In this document: positions 1 to 8,056 of the stretch, piece after piece
How positions within the stretch are numbered: the first letter of the stretch is position 1
Layout of the letters: every line of letters begins with the position of its first letter
Assembly (NCBI RefSeq): GCF_029854705.2
Contig: NZ_CP139035.1
Location: 1,364,001-1,428,000 of the forward strand
Reading direction: 5' to 3'
From: Akkermansia sp. N21116
GTDB lineage: Bacteria; Verrucomicrobiota; Verrucomicrobiia; Verrucomicrobiales; Akkermansiaceae
DNA: 64,000 bases
Notes under the pieces: model-generated
Database searches by the model: none
Told to the model about the DNA's origin: nothing
Seen by the model: only the letters and a program-made list of their open reading frames with translations
Translations under genes and position numbers: made by a program

Positions 1-979
1 GAATGCGGATGCCGGGGATGGTCCGAAGGCCGCTCAGCATGGTATTGACGAGGTGTTGCTCGTGTTCGGCGATGGCGTCCAGTCCGATGTTTTGGACGAA
101 GCGGATGGCTTCGGCCATGGCAATGGCGCCTTCGATATTGGGAGTGCCTGCCTCGTATTTGAAGGGGAGGGTGTTGTAGATAGTACCGCCGAAAGTGACT
201 TCGCGGATCATTTCACCGCCGCCCATCCAGGGGGGAAGACTGTCAAGGAGGTCGTATTTGCCCCAAAGTGCGCCAATACCAGTGGGGGCATAGAGTTTGT
301 GACCGGAGAAGGCGAGTAGGTCGCATCCGAGTTCTTGAACGTCGATGGCGTGGTGGCTGACGGACTGGGCGGCATCAATGAGCACGATGGTGTCCGGATT
401 GTTGGCCTTGGCCATGGCGATGACTTGGCGAATGGGGTTGATTATGCCGATGGCATTGGAAATATGGGCGACTGAAACGATTTTCGTCTTCGGTGTCAGG
501 AGGCGTTCATAGGCCTGAAGATCCCATGTTTGGGAGTCGGTGATGGGGATGACTTTGATGATGGCTCCCGTGCGTTCGGCCATCATTTGCCATGGGACGA
601 TGTTGGAGTGGTGCTCCGAGGCGGATAGAATGATTTCATCCCCCTTGCCGATTCTACCGGAGAAGCCGATGACGGATGCGGCGAGGTTGATGCCCATGGT
701 ACAACCCGAAGTGAAGAGGACTTCTTCAGGGCGGCTGGCTCCGATGAAGTTTGCCGTGACGATGCGGGCCTGTTCGTGGGCTTCCGTAGCGATTTGGCTA
801 AGGTGGTGGGCTCCACGATGGATGTTGGAGTTGTAAAGCTCGTAGTATTTTCGGGAAGCATCGAGGACGGCCAAGGGTTTTTGAGTTGTGGCGGCGTTGT
901 CCAGATAGATCAGCTGCTTGCCATGGACGATGGTGTCCAGAATCGGGAACTGGGATCTGATATGGGATAGGTCAAGCAT
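1..979 (-). CDS. sufS: SufS-type cysteine desulfurase (3' end outside window)
   Basis: PLP-dependent class V aminotransferase fold enzyme that releases sulfur from L-cysteine as a persulfide for Fe-S cluster assembly in the cytoplasm. The reading frame begins at ATG 979 (MLDLSHIRSQFPIL) and runs off the left edge after 326 codons. Visible family marks are YLDNAATTQKP near the N-terminus, SEHHSNIVPW, the DAAQSVSH segment and the PLP lysine in AFSGHKLYAPTGIG. The usual persulfide-forming C-terminal cysteine would lie outside the window. It starts 2 bp after the stop of a membrane rhodanese gene, so the two sulfur-handling genes are probably cotranscribed. CsdA-type desulfurases look similar; the SufS/CsdA group is certain, the exact subfamily less so. 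Confidence 0.93.
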   Translation of the reverse strand, partial: MLDLSHIRSQFPILDTIVHGKQLIYLDNAATTQKPLAVLDASRKYYELYNSNIHRGAHHLSQIATEAHEQARIVTANFIGASRPEEVLFTSGCTMGINLAASVIGFSGRIGKGDEIILSASEHHSNIVPWQMMAERTGAIIKVIPITDSQTWDLQAYERLLTPKTKIVSVAHISNAIGIINPIRQVIAMAKANNPDTIVLIDAAQSVSHHAIDVQELGCDLLAFSGHKLYAPTGIGALWGKYDLLDSLPPWMGGGEMIREVTFGGTIYNTLPFKYEAGTPNIEGAIAMAEAIRFVQNIGLDAIAEHEQHLVNTMLSGLRTIPGIRI

Positions 980-981
980 GG

Positions 982-1467
982 CTAGGAGGCGAGGGAAGGG
1001 TTTTTGCGGATTTCATCCCATCCTCCTTCGAGGATGTAGATGGGGGCTTGAAGCTGGAAGCTTTTTAACATTTCGGCGATTTCCGATGCAGCATTGCAAC
1101 TGCGGTCGCAGAAGACAACGATGCATTTGTCATCAATGCCCGCCTGGTGGAGGACTGGCAGGGCTTTGGCCAGAAGGTCCGCTGCTTTTTCATCGTTGCG
1201 GATGGAAAGAACCTGACCGTTTTTGACGGTTCCGCGTTCAAAGGCATCCTGATTTCTTGCATCGATCCAGACGATTTTAGAGTATCCCCATTGTTTGAGG
1301 ACGGTTGTCAGGCAGATATGCCCTTCGGACAGTTTACTCGGGTCGCAGGGAGGGGTTCGGTTGGGCTCCATCCAGCGGTAGTCGGCATAAGCGAGGAGGG
1401 CCGCCAGGACGAGGGCACCGAAGATCAGGCGGAGCGCCTGGTAGATGGTTTCTTTATACTTGTTCAT
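982..1467 (-). CDS. membrane-anchored rhodanese-domain protein
   Basis: 161 residues. One N-terminal membrane helix (about residues 12-29) is followed by a single rhodanese domain. The domain shows the VWIDARN loop (about 67-72) and a candidate active-site cysteine, C120, in VVFCDRSCNAASEIA, and ends with the typical LEGGWDEI segment. Rhodaneses carry sulfur as a cysteine persulfide; here the domain probably faces the periplasm, given the N-terminal helix. The start codon overlaps the DUF1573 gene by 4 bp (ATGA) and the stop lies just before sufS. This suggests translational coupling and a shared sulfur or redox role, which is inference. A second cysteine, C124, follows the first by four residues, which is not the standard six-residue rhodanese active loop. 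Confidence 0.85.
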   Translation of the reverse strand: MNKYKETIYQALRLIFGALVLAALLAYADYRWMEPNRTPPCDPSKLSEGHICLTTVLKQWGYSKIVWIDARNQDAFERGTVKNGQVLSIRNDEKAADLLAKALPVLHQAGIDDKCIVVFCDRSCNAASEIAEMLKSFQLQAPIYILEGGWDEIRKNPSLAS

Positions 1468-2138
1468 TTGTCCCGGGAGGGAGGCGTAATGGTAAGCATG
1501 CCGACGTAGCGGGAGTAGCGGGGAATTTTACTGTCCGTAAGGACCCAGAATGTATTGCAGAGTGGGGTAGCCGTTTGGAGAGGCGTGATGATGATTTTGT
1601 ACACTTCTCCTTTACGGACGGTTACCGGTTCGTACTTGAAGTCTTTGCCGGCGAGGCTGAATTCTGTTAGTTTGACGCCGGAGGCCGGGTCAACTGTGAC
1701 GGTGATGGTCTGGGGGGCAGCGGGGGAACCTTGGGGCCAGTTCAGCTGGCGCGTTGAGAGGTGGACGATTTCCGGAACGCGGACACGGAGTGTCAAGTCG
1801 TAGGTTTTCCCATCGGCAATGACGGTTAATTTTTTTGCATCGGAACCGGAGAACATGCCGATCTTCATAGTGGCGGAGACAACGCAGCTTTCACCGGGAG
1901 CGAGCACTTTTTTATTGCCGGCGAATCCGGCTTCCGTGCATTCGCAATTGGCTTTGATCGATTCCAGCTTAACCGGAGCATCCGATGTGTTTTTAAACGG
2001 AAAAGCGAATGAGACTGTTTCTTCGTCAGACTTGGCGGAGATGGTTTGTTCCGTCCGTTCAAATGCGAGTTCTCCGGCTATGGCCATGGAGGAGGTCACT
2101 AGGAAGAGGGGCGGGAGAATGAGGGGAAGGAGTTTCAT
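1464..2138 (-). CDS. exported DUF1573-family protein
   Basis: 224 residues with a clear signal peptide (MKLLPLILPPLFLVTSSMAIA). The mature part begins as an Ig-like beta domain of the DUF1573 type: a FPFKNTSDAPVKLESI strand pair followed by the Cys motif NCECTEAG, which stands where the family usually has a CGCT turn, and then a LAPGESCVV strand. The C-terminal half is a second beta-rich region. The biochemical function of DUF1573 is unknown; the proteins are common in Bacteroidota and Verrucomicrobiota envelopes. The gene sits between lspA and the membrane rhodanese and overlaps the latter by 4 bp, so all are probably one transcript. Family assignment is fairly sure; role is unknown. Confidence 0.83.
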   Translation of the reverse strand: MKLLPLILPPLFLVTSSMAIAGELAFERTEQTISAKSDEETVSFAFPFKNTSDAPVKLESIKANCECTEAGFAGNKKVLAPGESCVVSATMKIGMFSGSDAKKLTVIADGKTYDLTLRVRVPEIVHLSTRQLNWPQGSPAAPQTITVTVDPASGVKLTEFSLAGKDFKYEPVTVRKGEVYKIIITPLQTATPLCNTFWVLTDSKIPRYSRYVGMLTITPPSRDK

Positions 2139-2165
2139 TGTGAGGAAAGGCGCGTGTGAGACTGC

Positions 2166-2804
2166 TCAGGATGAAGGGGCTTCTCCCCGATTGGGGCTTT
2201 TTTTGCCGCTTTCAATGAGGAAGGAGCTGATGATGAAGAGGACGGCGGCGATACAGATGCAGGAATCGGCTACGTTGAAGGCCGGCCATGTGTAGTTGAT
2301 CCATGGGATGGTGATGTCTACAAAATCCACGACGTAGCCTCCTGTCAGGCAATCCCAGAAGGAATTGGCCCCTTGCAGGTGCTGCTGGTTGAGGATGAAG
2401 CCTTGAATGAGGCGATCCGTCAGGTTGCCGGCGACTCCTGCAAGAAGGAGCGCCCATGCAATCCTGAGGAGAGGAGTGTTGAAGAAGCCTCTGCGAAAGG
2501 CACAGACCAGAATGCTTATGGCGGCGATAGGAATTGCCATGAAGACGTAGGAGGACCATGCCGTACCGTTGCCAAGACCAAATGCTACCCCCGTGTTGTG
2601 AACGCGGACGATGTTGAATATGCCGTCGATGATGGGTACTGTATCCGAAGCGATCATGAATCCGGCGTCAGTGATGCGCGGAGTCGGAAGATCGAAGTTG
2701 TAGACGATGATGAGCTTGGTGACTTGGTCAAGGATGAAGCATCCGATCATCAAGGCAAGCAAACCCTTGGAGAGGTGGCCGGCGGCTGTTTTGGAGCTGG
2801 TCAT
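2166..2804 (-). CDS. lspA: lipoprotein signal peptidase II
   Basis: Inner-membrane aspartic protease that cleaves signal peptides of diacylglyceryl-modified prolipoproteins. The protein has four hydrophobic segments and both catalytic aspartate motifs: GNLTDRLIQG and FNVADSCICI, plus the conserved VRVHNTGVAFGL stretch. I chose ATG 2804 (MTSSKTAAGH, 212 aa). A longer frame opens at TTG 2858 but would overlap ileS by 22 bp and adds a low-complexity tail. ATG 2804 leaves 32 bp after the ileS stop. An ileS-lspA pair is a common bacterial arrangement. Between the catalytic motifs there is an unusually long loop (QHLQGANSFWDCLTGG). Confidence 0.93.
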   Translation of the reverse strand: MTSSKTAAGHLSKGLLALMIGCFILDQVTKLIIVYNFDLPTPRITDAGFMIASDTVPIIDGIFNIVRVHNTGVAFGLGNGTAWSSYVFMAIPIAAISILVCAFRRGFFNTPLLRIAWALLLAGVAGNLTDRLIQGFILNQQHLQGANSFWDCLTGGYVVDFVDITIPWINYTWPAFNVADSCICIAAVLFIISSFLIESGKKSPNRGEAPSS

Positions 2805-2836
2805 GGTTCCGGAATGTGGTGGAAGCTCTGTTGCGG

Positions 2837-5563
2837 TTATGCCATGACTTCGGCGCAACGGTCACACAGGCCGGATTTGCCGAGGGGTTCATAACGGCGG
2901 CAGCGCGGGCACATGGCATGCACTGTTTTGGACGCTGTAGCCGCCAGGTTTTCTCCAGTGCTGACCTTCAGGTCGGCGATGATGAAGAATTCCGTGGAGA
3001 AGATGCGGTCTTCCAGAAGGCTGACAACATCTTCGCTTTCATTGGCGGGAACAGTGAGCAGGACGTCCGCTTCATTGTTTTTGGTGAACGTCTTGGCTTT
3101 GATCTGTTCTTCGATGGCGATCTGGATGACGGCTTTGATGTCCTGAAGTCGGGCGATGGTGCCGGAGGCTTCCCTTGCGGCAAATGCGGAGAAGGTTTCC
3201 GGGAAGTCCTGCAGGTGGACGCTGCTTTCGTACCCGGCGTGTTCCCAGGCTTCGTCTGCCGTATAGACGAGGATAGGGGCTAACAGGCGGCAAAGGGAGC
3301 TGAAGACATGGAACATGACCGTCTGAGTGGATTTCCGACGGATGGAGGTAGCGGCATCGCAGTACATCCTGTCCTTGGTGATATCGACGTACAAGGCGGA
3401 GAGGTCGCTGGTACAGAACTGGTTGACCGTGTTGAAAACCTTTCGGAATTCAAACGCTTCATAGGCTTTGCGGGATTCCTCAATGACGCTGTTGAGGCGT
3501 TCCATGATCCAGCGGTCGAGGATGGGCATTTGTCCGGGATCGACAGCGTCGGTGGCCGGGTCGAAGTCGGAGATGTTGCCCAGGAGGATGCGAAGGGTGT
3601 TGCGGAGGCGGCGGTAAGGTTCCGTGACCTGTTTGAAGAGGTCTTCTCCGAAAGGAACTTCGTTTTGCCAGTCCACGGAGGAGGCCCAGAGACGGACGAT
3701 GTCAGCACCGTATTTGTCGTAGAAATACTTGGCGTCAGTAGGTTTGCCGGAGGTCTTGGCATCGGATTTGGATGTTTTTTTACCGGTATCCTTGTCGACG
3801 ACAAAGGCATGGGTCATGACGGTCTTGTATGGGGCGGTGCCGCGCCAGGCGACGGAGAGCATGAGCGAGCTTTGGAACCAGCCACGATGTTGGTCAGTGG
3901 CTTCAAGATAGAGGTCGCACGGAGCATGCAGTTCCGGGCGTCCTTCGAGAACGGCGACGTGCGAACAGCCGGAGTCGATCCAGACGTCCAGCGTGTCGCG
4001 GCCTTTGCGAAGGCCGGTACCGAGCCCGAGGCGGGAGCAAAGTTCCTCGTCGGAGAGTTCGAACCAGATATTGGAGCCTTTTTCTTCTACGAGGTCGGCT
4101 ACCCGACGTACGATTTCGCCTGAGAGATGTGCCTGGCCGTTTTCATCGAAGAAGACGGGCAGAGGGATGCCCCAGGTACGCTGGCGGGAGATGCACCAGT
4201 CGGGCCGGGCTTCGACGGTGCCGTAGATGCGGTTGCGCCCCCAGGCCGGAAGCCACTGGACTTTGTCGATTTCTTCGAGGGCGGTCGGTTTGAGTTTGTC
4301 CATCGAGATGAAGAATTGTTCGACGGCTCGGAAGATGATAGGCGTTTTGGAACGCCAGCAATGGGGGTACTGGTGGGAATAGCTTTCCTTGCCCAGCATG
4401 TGACCGTTGAGCATGGTGATAATATCGTCTTCCACGGAGAAGACATGTTTGCCGACAAGGGAGGGGATTCCGACTTCATCAGTGTATTTCCCGTCGTCGT
4501 CTACGGGGGAAAGTACGGGAAGCCCGTTCTGGCGACCGACAATATAGTCATCGGTTCCGTGACCCGGAGCGATGTGGACGGCACCCGTACCGGTGTCCGT
4601 GGTGACGAATTCCGCCATGACGATTTTGGACGTACGGGGAAGGAATGGGTGGGAAGCCTCTTCTCCCTCCAGTTCGGCACCTTTGAATTCGCAGATGGTT
4701 TCCGCCAGTGCCCAGCCAGTTTTGAGGGTGAACGTTTCAATGGCTTCCTTCAGGAGGATCAGAGTTTGTACCTTGTCTTCCTTGATGAATTTACCGGCGA
4801 CGTAAGTGAAGCGGGGATGCAGGGCGATGGCGACGTTGGAGGGGAGTGTCCACGGGGTGGTTGTCCAGATGACGATGGAAGCATTTTTGAGACCGAATTT
4901 GCCACCGAGGATAGGGAATGCGACAAAGATGGATGTGCTGGTGATTTCCTTGTATTCCACTTCGGCTTCGGCCAGGGCGGTGTAAGCTCCGTAAGACCAT
5001 TGAACTGGTTTGCGGCTTTGATAAACGGCTCCCATGTCAACGAGTTTGGCAAAAACGCGCAGGATGGTAGCCTCGTAGGCAGGATCCATCGTCAGATAGG
5101 GATGATCCCAATCGCCAAAGACCCCCAGACGGCGGAAGGAGTTGCGCTGGATATCGATAAATTCTTTGGCAAACTCCGTACAACGGCGGCGGATTTCCGC
5201 CGGGTCGAGATCCCGGGCTTTTTGGACGACTTTAAATTCGATCGGCAGGCCGTGGCAGTCCCAGCCGGGGATGTAGGGGGCAAGGTATCCGGCCATGGTC
5301 TTGGATTTGATGACCATGTCCTTGAGAATTTTGTTGAGGGCTGTGCCCATATGGACGTCGCCATTGGCGAAGGGAGGGCCGTCATGAAGAATGAACGTCG
5401 GGGCGTTCTGTTCCTGGCGTCGCTTGATAATGTCGGAGTAGAGTCCGGCCTTTTCCCATTTTTCGAGGCGTTTGGGTTCGTTGAGTGTCAGATCGCCCCG
5501 CATAGGGAACGTCGTATTGGGGAGAAGAATGGTGTCCTTATAGTTTTTCTCAGGCGCGCTCAT
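2837..5563 (-). CDS. ileS: isoleucine-tRNA ligase
   Basis: Cytoplasmic class I aminoacyl-tRNA synthetase, 908 aa, charging tRNA-Ile. The class I HIGH-type signature reads HMGT within FANGDVHMGTALNK. The CP1 editing domain is marked by TGTGAVHIAPGHGTDDY. The second signature is KTSKS, where KMSKS is usual, followed by an atypical SDAKTSGKPTDAKYF segment and then DKYGADIVRLW. A C-terminal zinc knuckle CPRC...CDRC closes the protein, as in bacterial-type IleRS. Start ATG 5563 is the only good one before the divergent intergenic region. It appears to be the first gene of the ileS-lspA-DUF1573-rhodanese-sufS run. I see no T-box leader upstream. Confidence 0.97.
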   Translation of the reverse strand: MSAPEKNYKDTILLPNTTFPMRGDLTLNEPKRLEKWEKAGLYSDIIKRRQEQNAPTFILHDGPPFANGDVHMGTALNKILKDMVIKSKTMAGYLAPYIPGWDCHGLPIEFKVVQKARDLDPAEIRRRCTEFAKEFIDIQRNSFRRLGVFGDWDHPYLTMDPAYEATILRVFAKLVDMGAVYQSRKPVQWSYGAYTALAEAEVEYKEITSTSIFVAFPILGGKFGLKNASIVIWTTTPWTLPSNVAIALHPRFTYVAGKFIKEDKVQTLILLKEAIETFTLKTGWALAETICEFKGAELEGEEASHPFLPRTSKIVMAEFVTTDTGTGAVHIAPGHGTDDYIVGRQNGLPVLSPVDDDGKYTDEVGIPSLVGKHVFSVEDDIITMLNGHMLGKESYSHQYPHCWRSKTPIIFRAVEQFFISMDKLKPTALEEIDKVQWLPAWGRNRIYGTVEARPDWCISRQRTWGIPLPVFFDENGQAHLSGEIVRRVADLVEEKGSNIWFELSDEELCSRLGLGTGLRKGRDTLDVWIDSGCSHVAVLEGRPELHAPCDLYLEATDQHRGWFQSSLMLSVAWRGTAPYKTVMTHAFVVDKDTGKKTSKSDAKTSGKPTDAKYFYDKYGADIVRLWASSVDWQNEVPFGEDLFKQVTEPYRRLRNTLRILLGNISDFDPATDAVDPGQMPILDRWIMERLNSVIEESRKAYEAFEFRKVFNTVNQFCTSDLSALYVDITKDRMYCDAATSIRRKSTQTVMFHVFSSLCRLLAPILVYTADEAWEHAGYESSVHLQDFPETFSAFAAREASGTIARLQDIKAVIQIAIEEQIKAKTFTKNNEADVLLTVPANESEDVVSLLEDRIFSTEFFIIADLKVSTGENLAATASKTVHAMCPRCRRYEPLGKSGLCDRCAEVMA

Positions 5564-5772
5564 GGCGCAAAAGACTACCAGTCATGTCCATCAAGGTCAA
5601 TCACCGGGTACAACATACTTTCCTCTTGAATTTCATCTACTTGACGCTCTTTTTCCTGACAGAGAATACGTGACTGTTTGGTGTTGTTGATGATTGCAGA
5701 TCAAGGTGTACGATGGGATATGCCCGGAATGCCCGGTTGACAGGCTCTTATTCGTGCTTTAGGATACCAATC

Positions 5773-6249
5773 ATGGGATTTGAAGTTTGCTGGGAATGGA
5801 ACATACCGGGTACCCCTTGTCCGGGAGCGGCCGAGGCGTTTGCCCATCTTGAAACGGGACGCGAAGGTTTTTTGATATGTACGGTTGGCAATCATGAGGT
5901 TGGATACGGATTTATCCAGGCTGCATTTGATGACAGCGGTTATTATTTGGAGGCGGCTATCGACGAAGGTGGCGGAAGGAATGCGATTTATTCCTGTCCC
6001 GGGGATCCCGGGCTTGAAGAGGTCAAAGGTTTGATGATGCGGTTTGCCGACGGTCAGGATTTTTCCTTTATCCGCAAGGAGTGGAAGTACGAGTCTTCCG
6101 TGGAGAGGCCGTTTCACCAATACGATGAGGCTTCCCAGGAAGTAGGGATGGGGGTGATCATGTCCCATATGCTCATCAAGGGAGCCGTTTTTGTGCTCCT
6201 GCTCGTTTTTCTTCTCTACTGGCTGTATCAGCTTTTCATTGGGAAATAG
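5773..6249 (+). CDS. hypothetical C-terminally membrane-anchored protein
   Basis: 158 residues, family not recognised. The soluble part (about 1-130) is acidic and aromatic-rich (GFEVCWEWNIPG, SGYYLEAAIDEGGG, DFSFIRKEWKYESS). A single strongly hydrophobic helix (LIKGAVFVLLLVFLLYWLYQLFI) ends the protein, so it is probably a tail-anchored membrane protein. I chose ATG 5773 because an AGGA lies 8 bases upstream; the frame stays open to an earlier ATG at 5713. It is divergent from ileS and upstream of rpmJ. An antisense open frame covers the same region but codes for a less protein-like sequence. Confidence 0.6.
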   Translation: MGFEVCWEWNIPGTPCPGAAEAFAHLETGREGFLICTVGNHEVGYGFIQAAFDDSGYYLEAAIDEGGGRNAIYSCPGDPGLEEVKGLMMRFADGQDFSFIRKEWKYESSVERPFHQYDEASQEVGMGVIMSHMLIKGAVFVLLLVFLLYWLYQLFIGK

Positions 6250-6315
6250 AATCGATTACGAAGAGTTTCTTCCCGGATTGAGGATGAAAATTTTGAGGAA
6301 GAAACAAAAAAGGTC

Positions 6316-6343
6316 TTTACAAAATGGCGTGAGACGGTATCTT
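6316..6343 (+). promoter_or_regulatory. candidate promoter for rpmJ
   Basis: TTTACA (6316-6321) and TATCTT (6338-6343) are separated by 16 bases and lie about 40 bases before the rpmJ start, with an A/T-rich stretch just upstream. The match to a sigma-70 consensus is moderate, so this is a suggestion only. Confidence 0.35.
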
Positions 6344-6384
6344 CTGCCTCCCGAAGTCAACCCTAACTACAGGAGTTATATACG

Positions 6385-6549
6385 ATGAAAGTCCTTTCTT
6401 CCCTCGCCTCTATGAAGCGCCGACACGCTGACTGCCAAATCGTGAAGCGCAAAGGCACGCTGTACGTAATTTGCAAAAGCAATCCGAAATTCAAAGCTCG
6501 TCAGGGCGCAACGGCAGGCACCCGTCTGAGCAAGAAGGGCGTGAAGTAA
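6385..6549 (+). CDS. rpmJ: large ribosomal subunit protein bL36, zinc-free form
   Basis: 54 residues, too short for routine ORF lists. The protein begins [20 protein letters not shown] and continues [18 protein letters not shown], which is the bL36 fold. Of the four zinc ligands of the classical form (C-C-C-H), two are lost: the first cysteine is replaced by histidine (position 14), and the final histidine of PRH is phenylalanine in PKF. This matches the C-minus paralogue type. The protein carries about 13 extra C-terminal residues ([13 protein letters not shown]). It has one of the few textbook Shine-Dalgarno sites here, AGGAG at 6371-6375, nine bases before ATG. A terminator follows directly. 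Confidence 0.93.
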   Translation: MKVLSSLASMKRRHADCQIVKRKGTLYVICKSNPKFKARQGATAGTRLSKKGVK

Positions 6550-6581
6550 AATTCACCCTTCTGCCCATTAACATTCTTTTC

Positions 6582-6617
6582 AAAAGAGGCCGGTGTCCTG
6601 TGACCCCGGTCTCTTTT
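6582..6617 (+). terminator. intrinsic terminator after rpmJ
   Basis: Arms AAAAGAGGCCGG and CCGGTCTCTTTT (one mismatch) around a 12-base loop, ending in a T-rich tail. It lies between rpmJ and metX, so metX probably has its own promoter. Confidence 0.75.
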
Positions 6618-6639
6618 CGTTGTTTCCATCTTTTGTACC

Positions 6640-7782
6640 ATGACCGAAGAACGAGTCGAAACAAGTTTCATGACTTTGTCCGCTCCCTTTGCGTTGGAGA
6701 ACGGAGAAGTGATTCCCCAGGTGCAGCTTGCTTATGAAGCCTACGGGACTCTGGCTCCGGATGGAGACAATGTGATTTTGCTATTTCATGCACTGACAGG
6801 CAGCCAGCATGCGTATGGCTGGAACGATTGTGTCCCGGATATCGGTACATTGTGGCAACCGGAGAATTACGAGGGATGGTGGAATTCCATCATTGGTTCC
6901 GGCAAGCCTCTGGATACGGACAAGTATTACATCATTTGCGCGAATTACTTGGGCAGTTGTTATGGTTCGACCGGTCCTGCATCTCCTCATCCGCTGGACG
7001 GCAAGCCTTGGGGTTCGCGTTTTCCCCATGTGACGGTGCGCGATCAGGCCCGTTTGCTGGCATACCTGCTGGATACGATGGAAATTGACCGGGTATCCCT
7101 GGTTGGTCCGTCGATCGGAGGACTGGTGGCGTTGAGCTTTGCCGTTCAGTTTCCGCAGAGAGTGAAGTGTCTGATTTCAGTGGGATCGGGCTATCGGTGC
7201 AGTATTGAACAGAGGTTGTCGGTATTTGAACAGATTCTGGCTATTGAACTGGACCCCGATTTTAACGGAGGGGATTATTATGATGGTCCAGCACCTTTGC
7301 GTGGGCTGGCTTTTGCCCGTATCATAGGACACAAGGCATTTGTCTATCAGGAAGGTTTGGAAGCCCGGGCTCGCCGTGAGGTGGGCAGTGACTGTGGCAT
7401 GCTCTCCTGGCTGAAGCCGACGCGCAGTACCCAAAGCTACATGCTGCATCAGGGGACAAAGTTTGCCTTGCGGTTTGATGCCAATTCTTATATCCGCATT
7501 GCGGATATGTGGGGGGAATTCGATATTTGCGAGCAAATGGGGACGGATGATTTTACGAAGGCACTGGCCCCCTGTGCCAGGGAAGAAATCCCTTTCCTGG
7601 TGTTTTCTATTGATACGGATTACTGTTTCCGTCCGGATGAGCAGAAAGAGTTTGTCCGTTTATTGAAAGAGGCCGGGGTTCCGACGGAATTTCACACGAT
7701 CCACTCCGACAAAGGGCATGATTCCTTTCTTTTGGAACCGGAACTCTACGCAGAGCCGATCCGACGTTTCTTGCAGGTTTGA
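6640..7782 (+). CDS. metX: homoserine O-acyltransferase (MetX-like alpha/beta hydrolase)
   Basis: 380 residues, the usual length for MetX. It transfers an acyl group (acetyl or succinyl) from the CoA ester to L-homoserine, the first committed step of methionine synthesis, in the cytoplasm. Family marks are the QLAYEAYGTL opening, LLFHALTGSQHA (oxyanion region), the NYLGSCYGSTGP motif, the nucleophile elbow GPSIGGLVAL with the catalytic serine, and the C-terminal DTDYCFRPDEQ and HSDKGHDSFLLE that hold the Asp and His of the triad. The elbow is G-P-S-I-G where GGSMGG is usual. No other methionine gene is adjacent. Acetyl versus succinyl preference cannot be read by eye. Confidence 0.93.
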   Translation: MTEERVETSFMTLSAPFALENGEVIPQVQLAYEAYGTLAPDGDNVILLFHALTGSQHAYGWNDCVPDIGTLWQPENYEGWWNSIIGSGKPLDTDKYYIICANYLGSCYGSTGPASPHPLDGKPWGSRFPHVTVRDQARLLAYLLDTMEIDRVSLVGPSIGGLVALSFAVQFPQRVKCLISVGSGYRCSIEQRLSVFEQILAIELDPDFNGGDYYDGPAPLRGLAFARIIGHKAFVYQEGLEARARREVGSDCGMLSWLKPTRSTQSYMLHQGTKFALRFDANSYIRIADMWGEFDICEQMGTDDFTKALAPCAREEIPFLVFSIDTDYCFRPDEQKEFVRLLKEAGVPTEFHTIHSDKGHDSFLLEPELYAEPIRRFLQV

Positions 7783-7869
7783 CTTCTAAGGACTCTAAGG
7801 TTCTGCGTTGACTCGGATTGGACTTCATCTGTCTGTTTCCTCCTGTTGATTCATTTATTTCAGACAATG

Positions 7870-7899
7870 AAAAAGGGCTGCTCCGATGTGGAACAGCCC
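7870..7899 (-). terminator. intrinsic terminator after tRNA-Glu
   Basis: On the minus strand the arms GGGCTGTTCC and GGAGCAGCCC enclose a 5-base loop and are followed by TTTTT. One pair is a wobble. It lies 10 bases beyond the tRNA 3' end. Confidence 0.9.
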
Positions 7900-7908
7900 C
7901 TTGAAAAT

Positions 7909-7984
7909 TGGCAACCAGTACGGGAATCGAACCCGTGTTGCTCGCGTGAAAGGCGAGAGTCCTAGACCGCTAGACGAACTGGTC
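7909..7984 (-). tRNA. tRNA-Glu (TTC)
   Basis: 76 nt with encoded CCA. The acceptor arm GACCAGT pairs with ACTGGTT. The anticodon arm CTCGC-CTTTCAC-GCGAG presents TTC. The T arm has the canonical GGTTCGAATCC. It sits directly downstream of the yggS-like gene, followed by a strong terminator; no integrase or repeat flanks it. Confidence 0.97.
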
Positions 7985-8056
7985 GTTGAGTGCGTGCGCG
8001 GATTAAACACGAAGTCTTTCCGGAGTGCAAGATATTTTTTTAAAGAAAATGATTTT

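Noticed and set aside
4127-5629. 500-codon open frame on the plus strand opposite ileS
   Set aside because: Exact antisense of a conserved synthetase; codon periodicity follows the minus-strand gene.
7909-7984. tRNA-Glu as an integration site
   Set aside because: No integrase, no direct repeat of the tRNA 3' end and no foreign block nearby.
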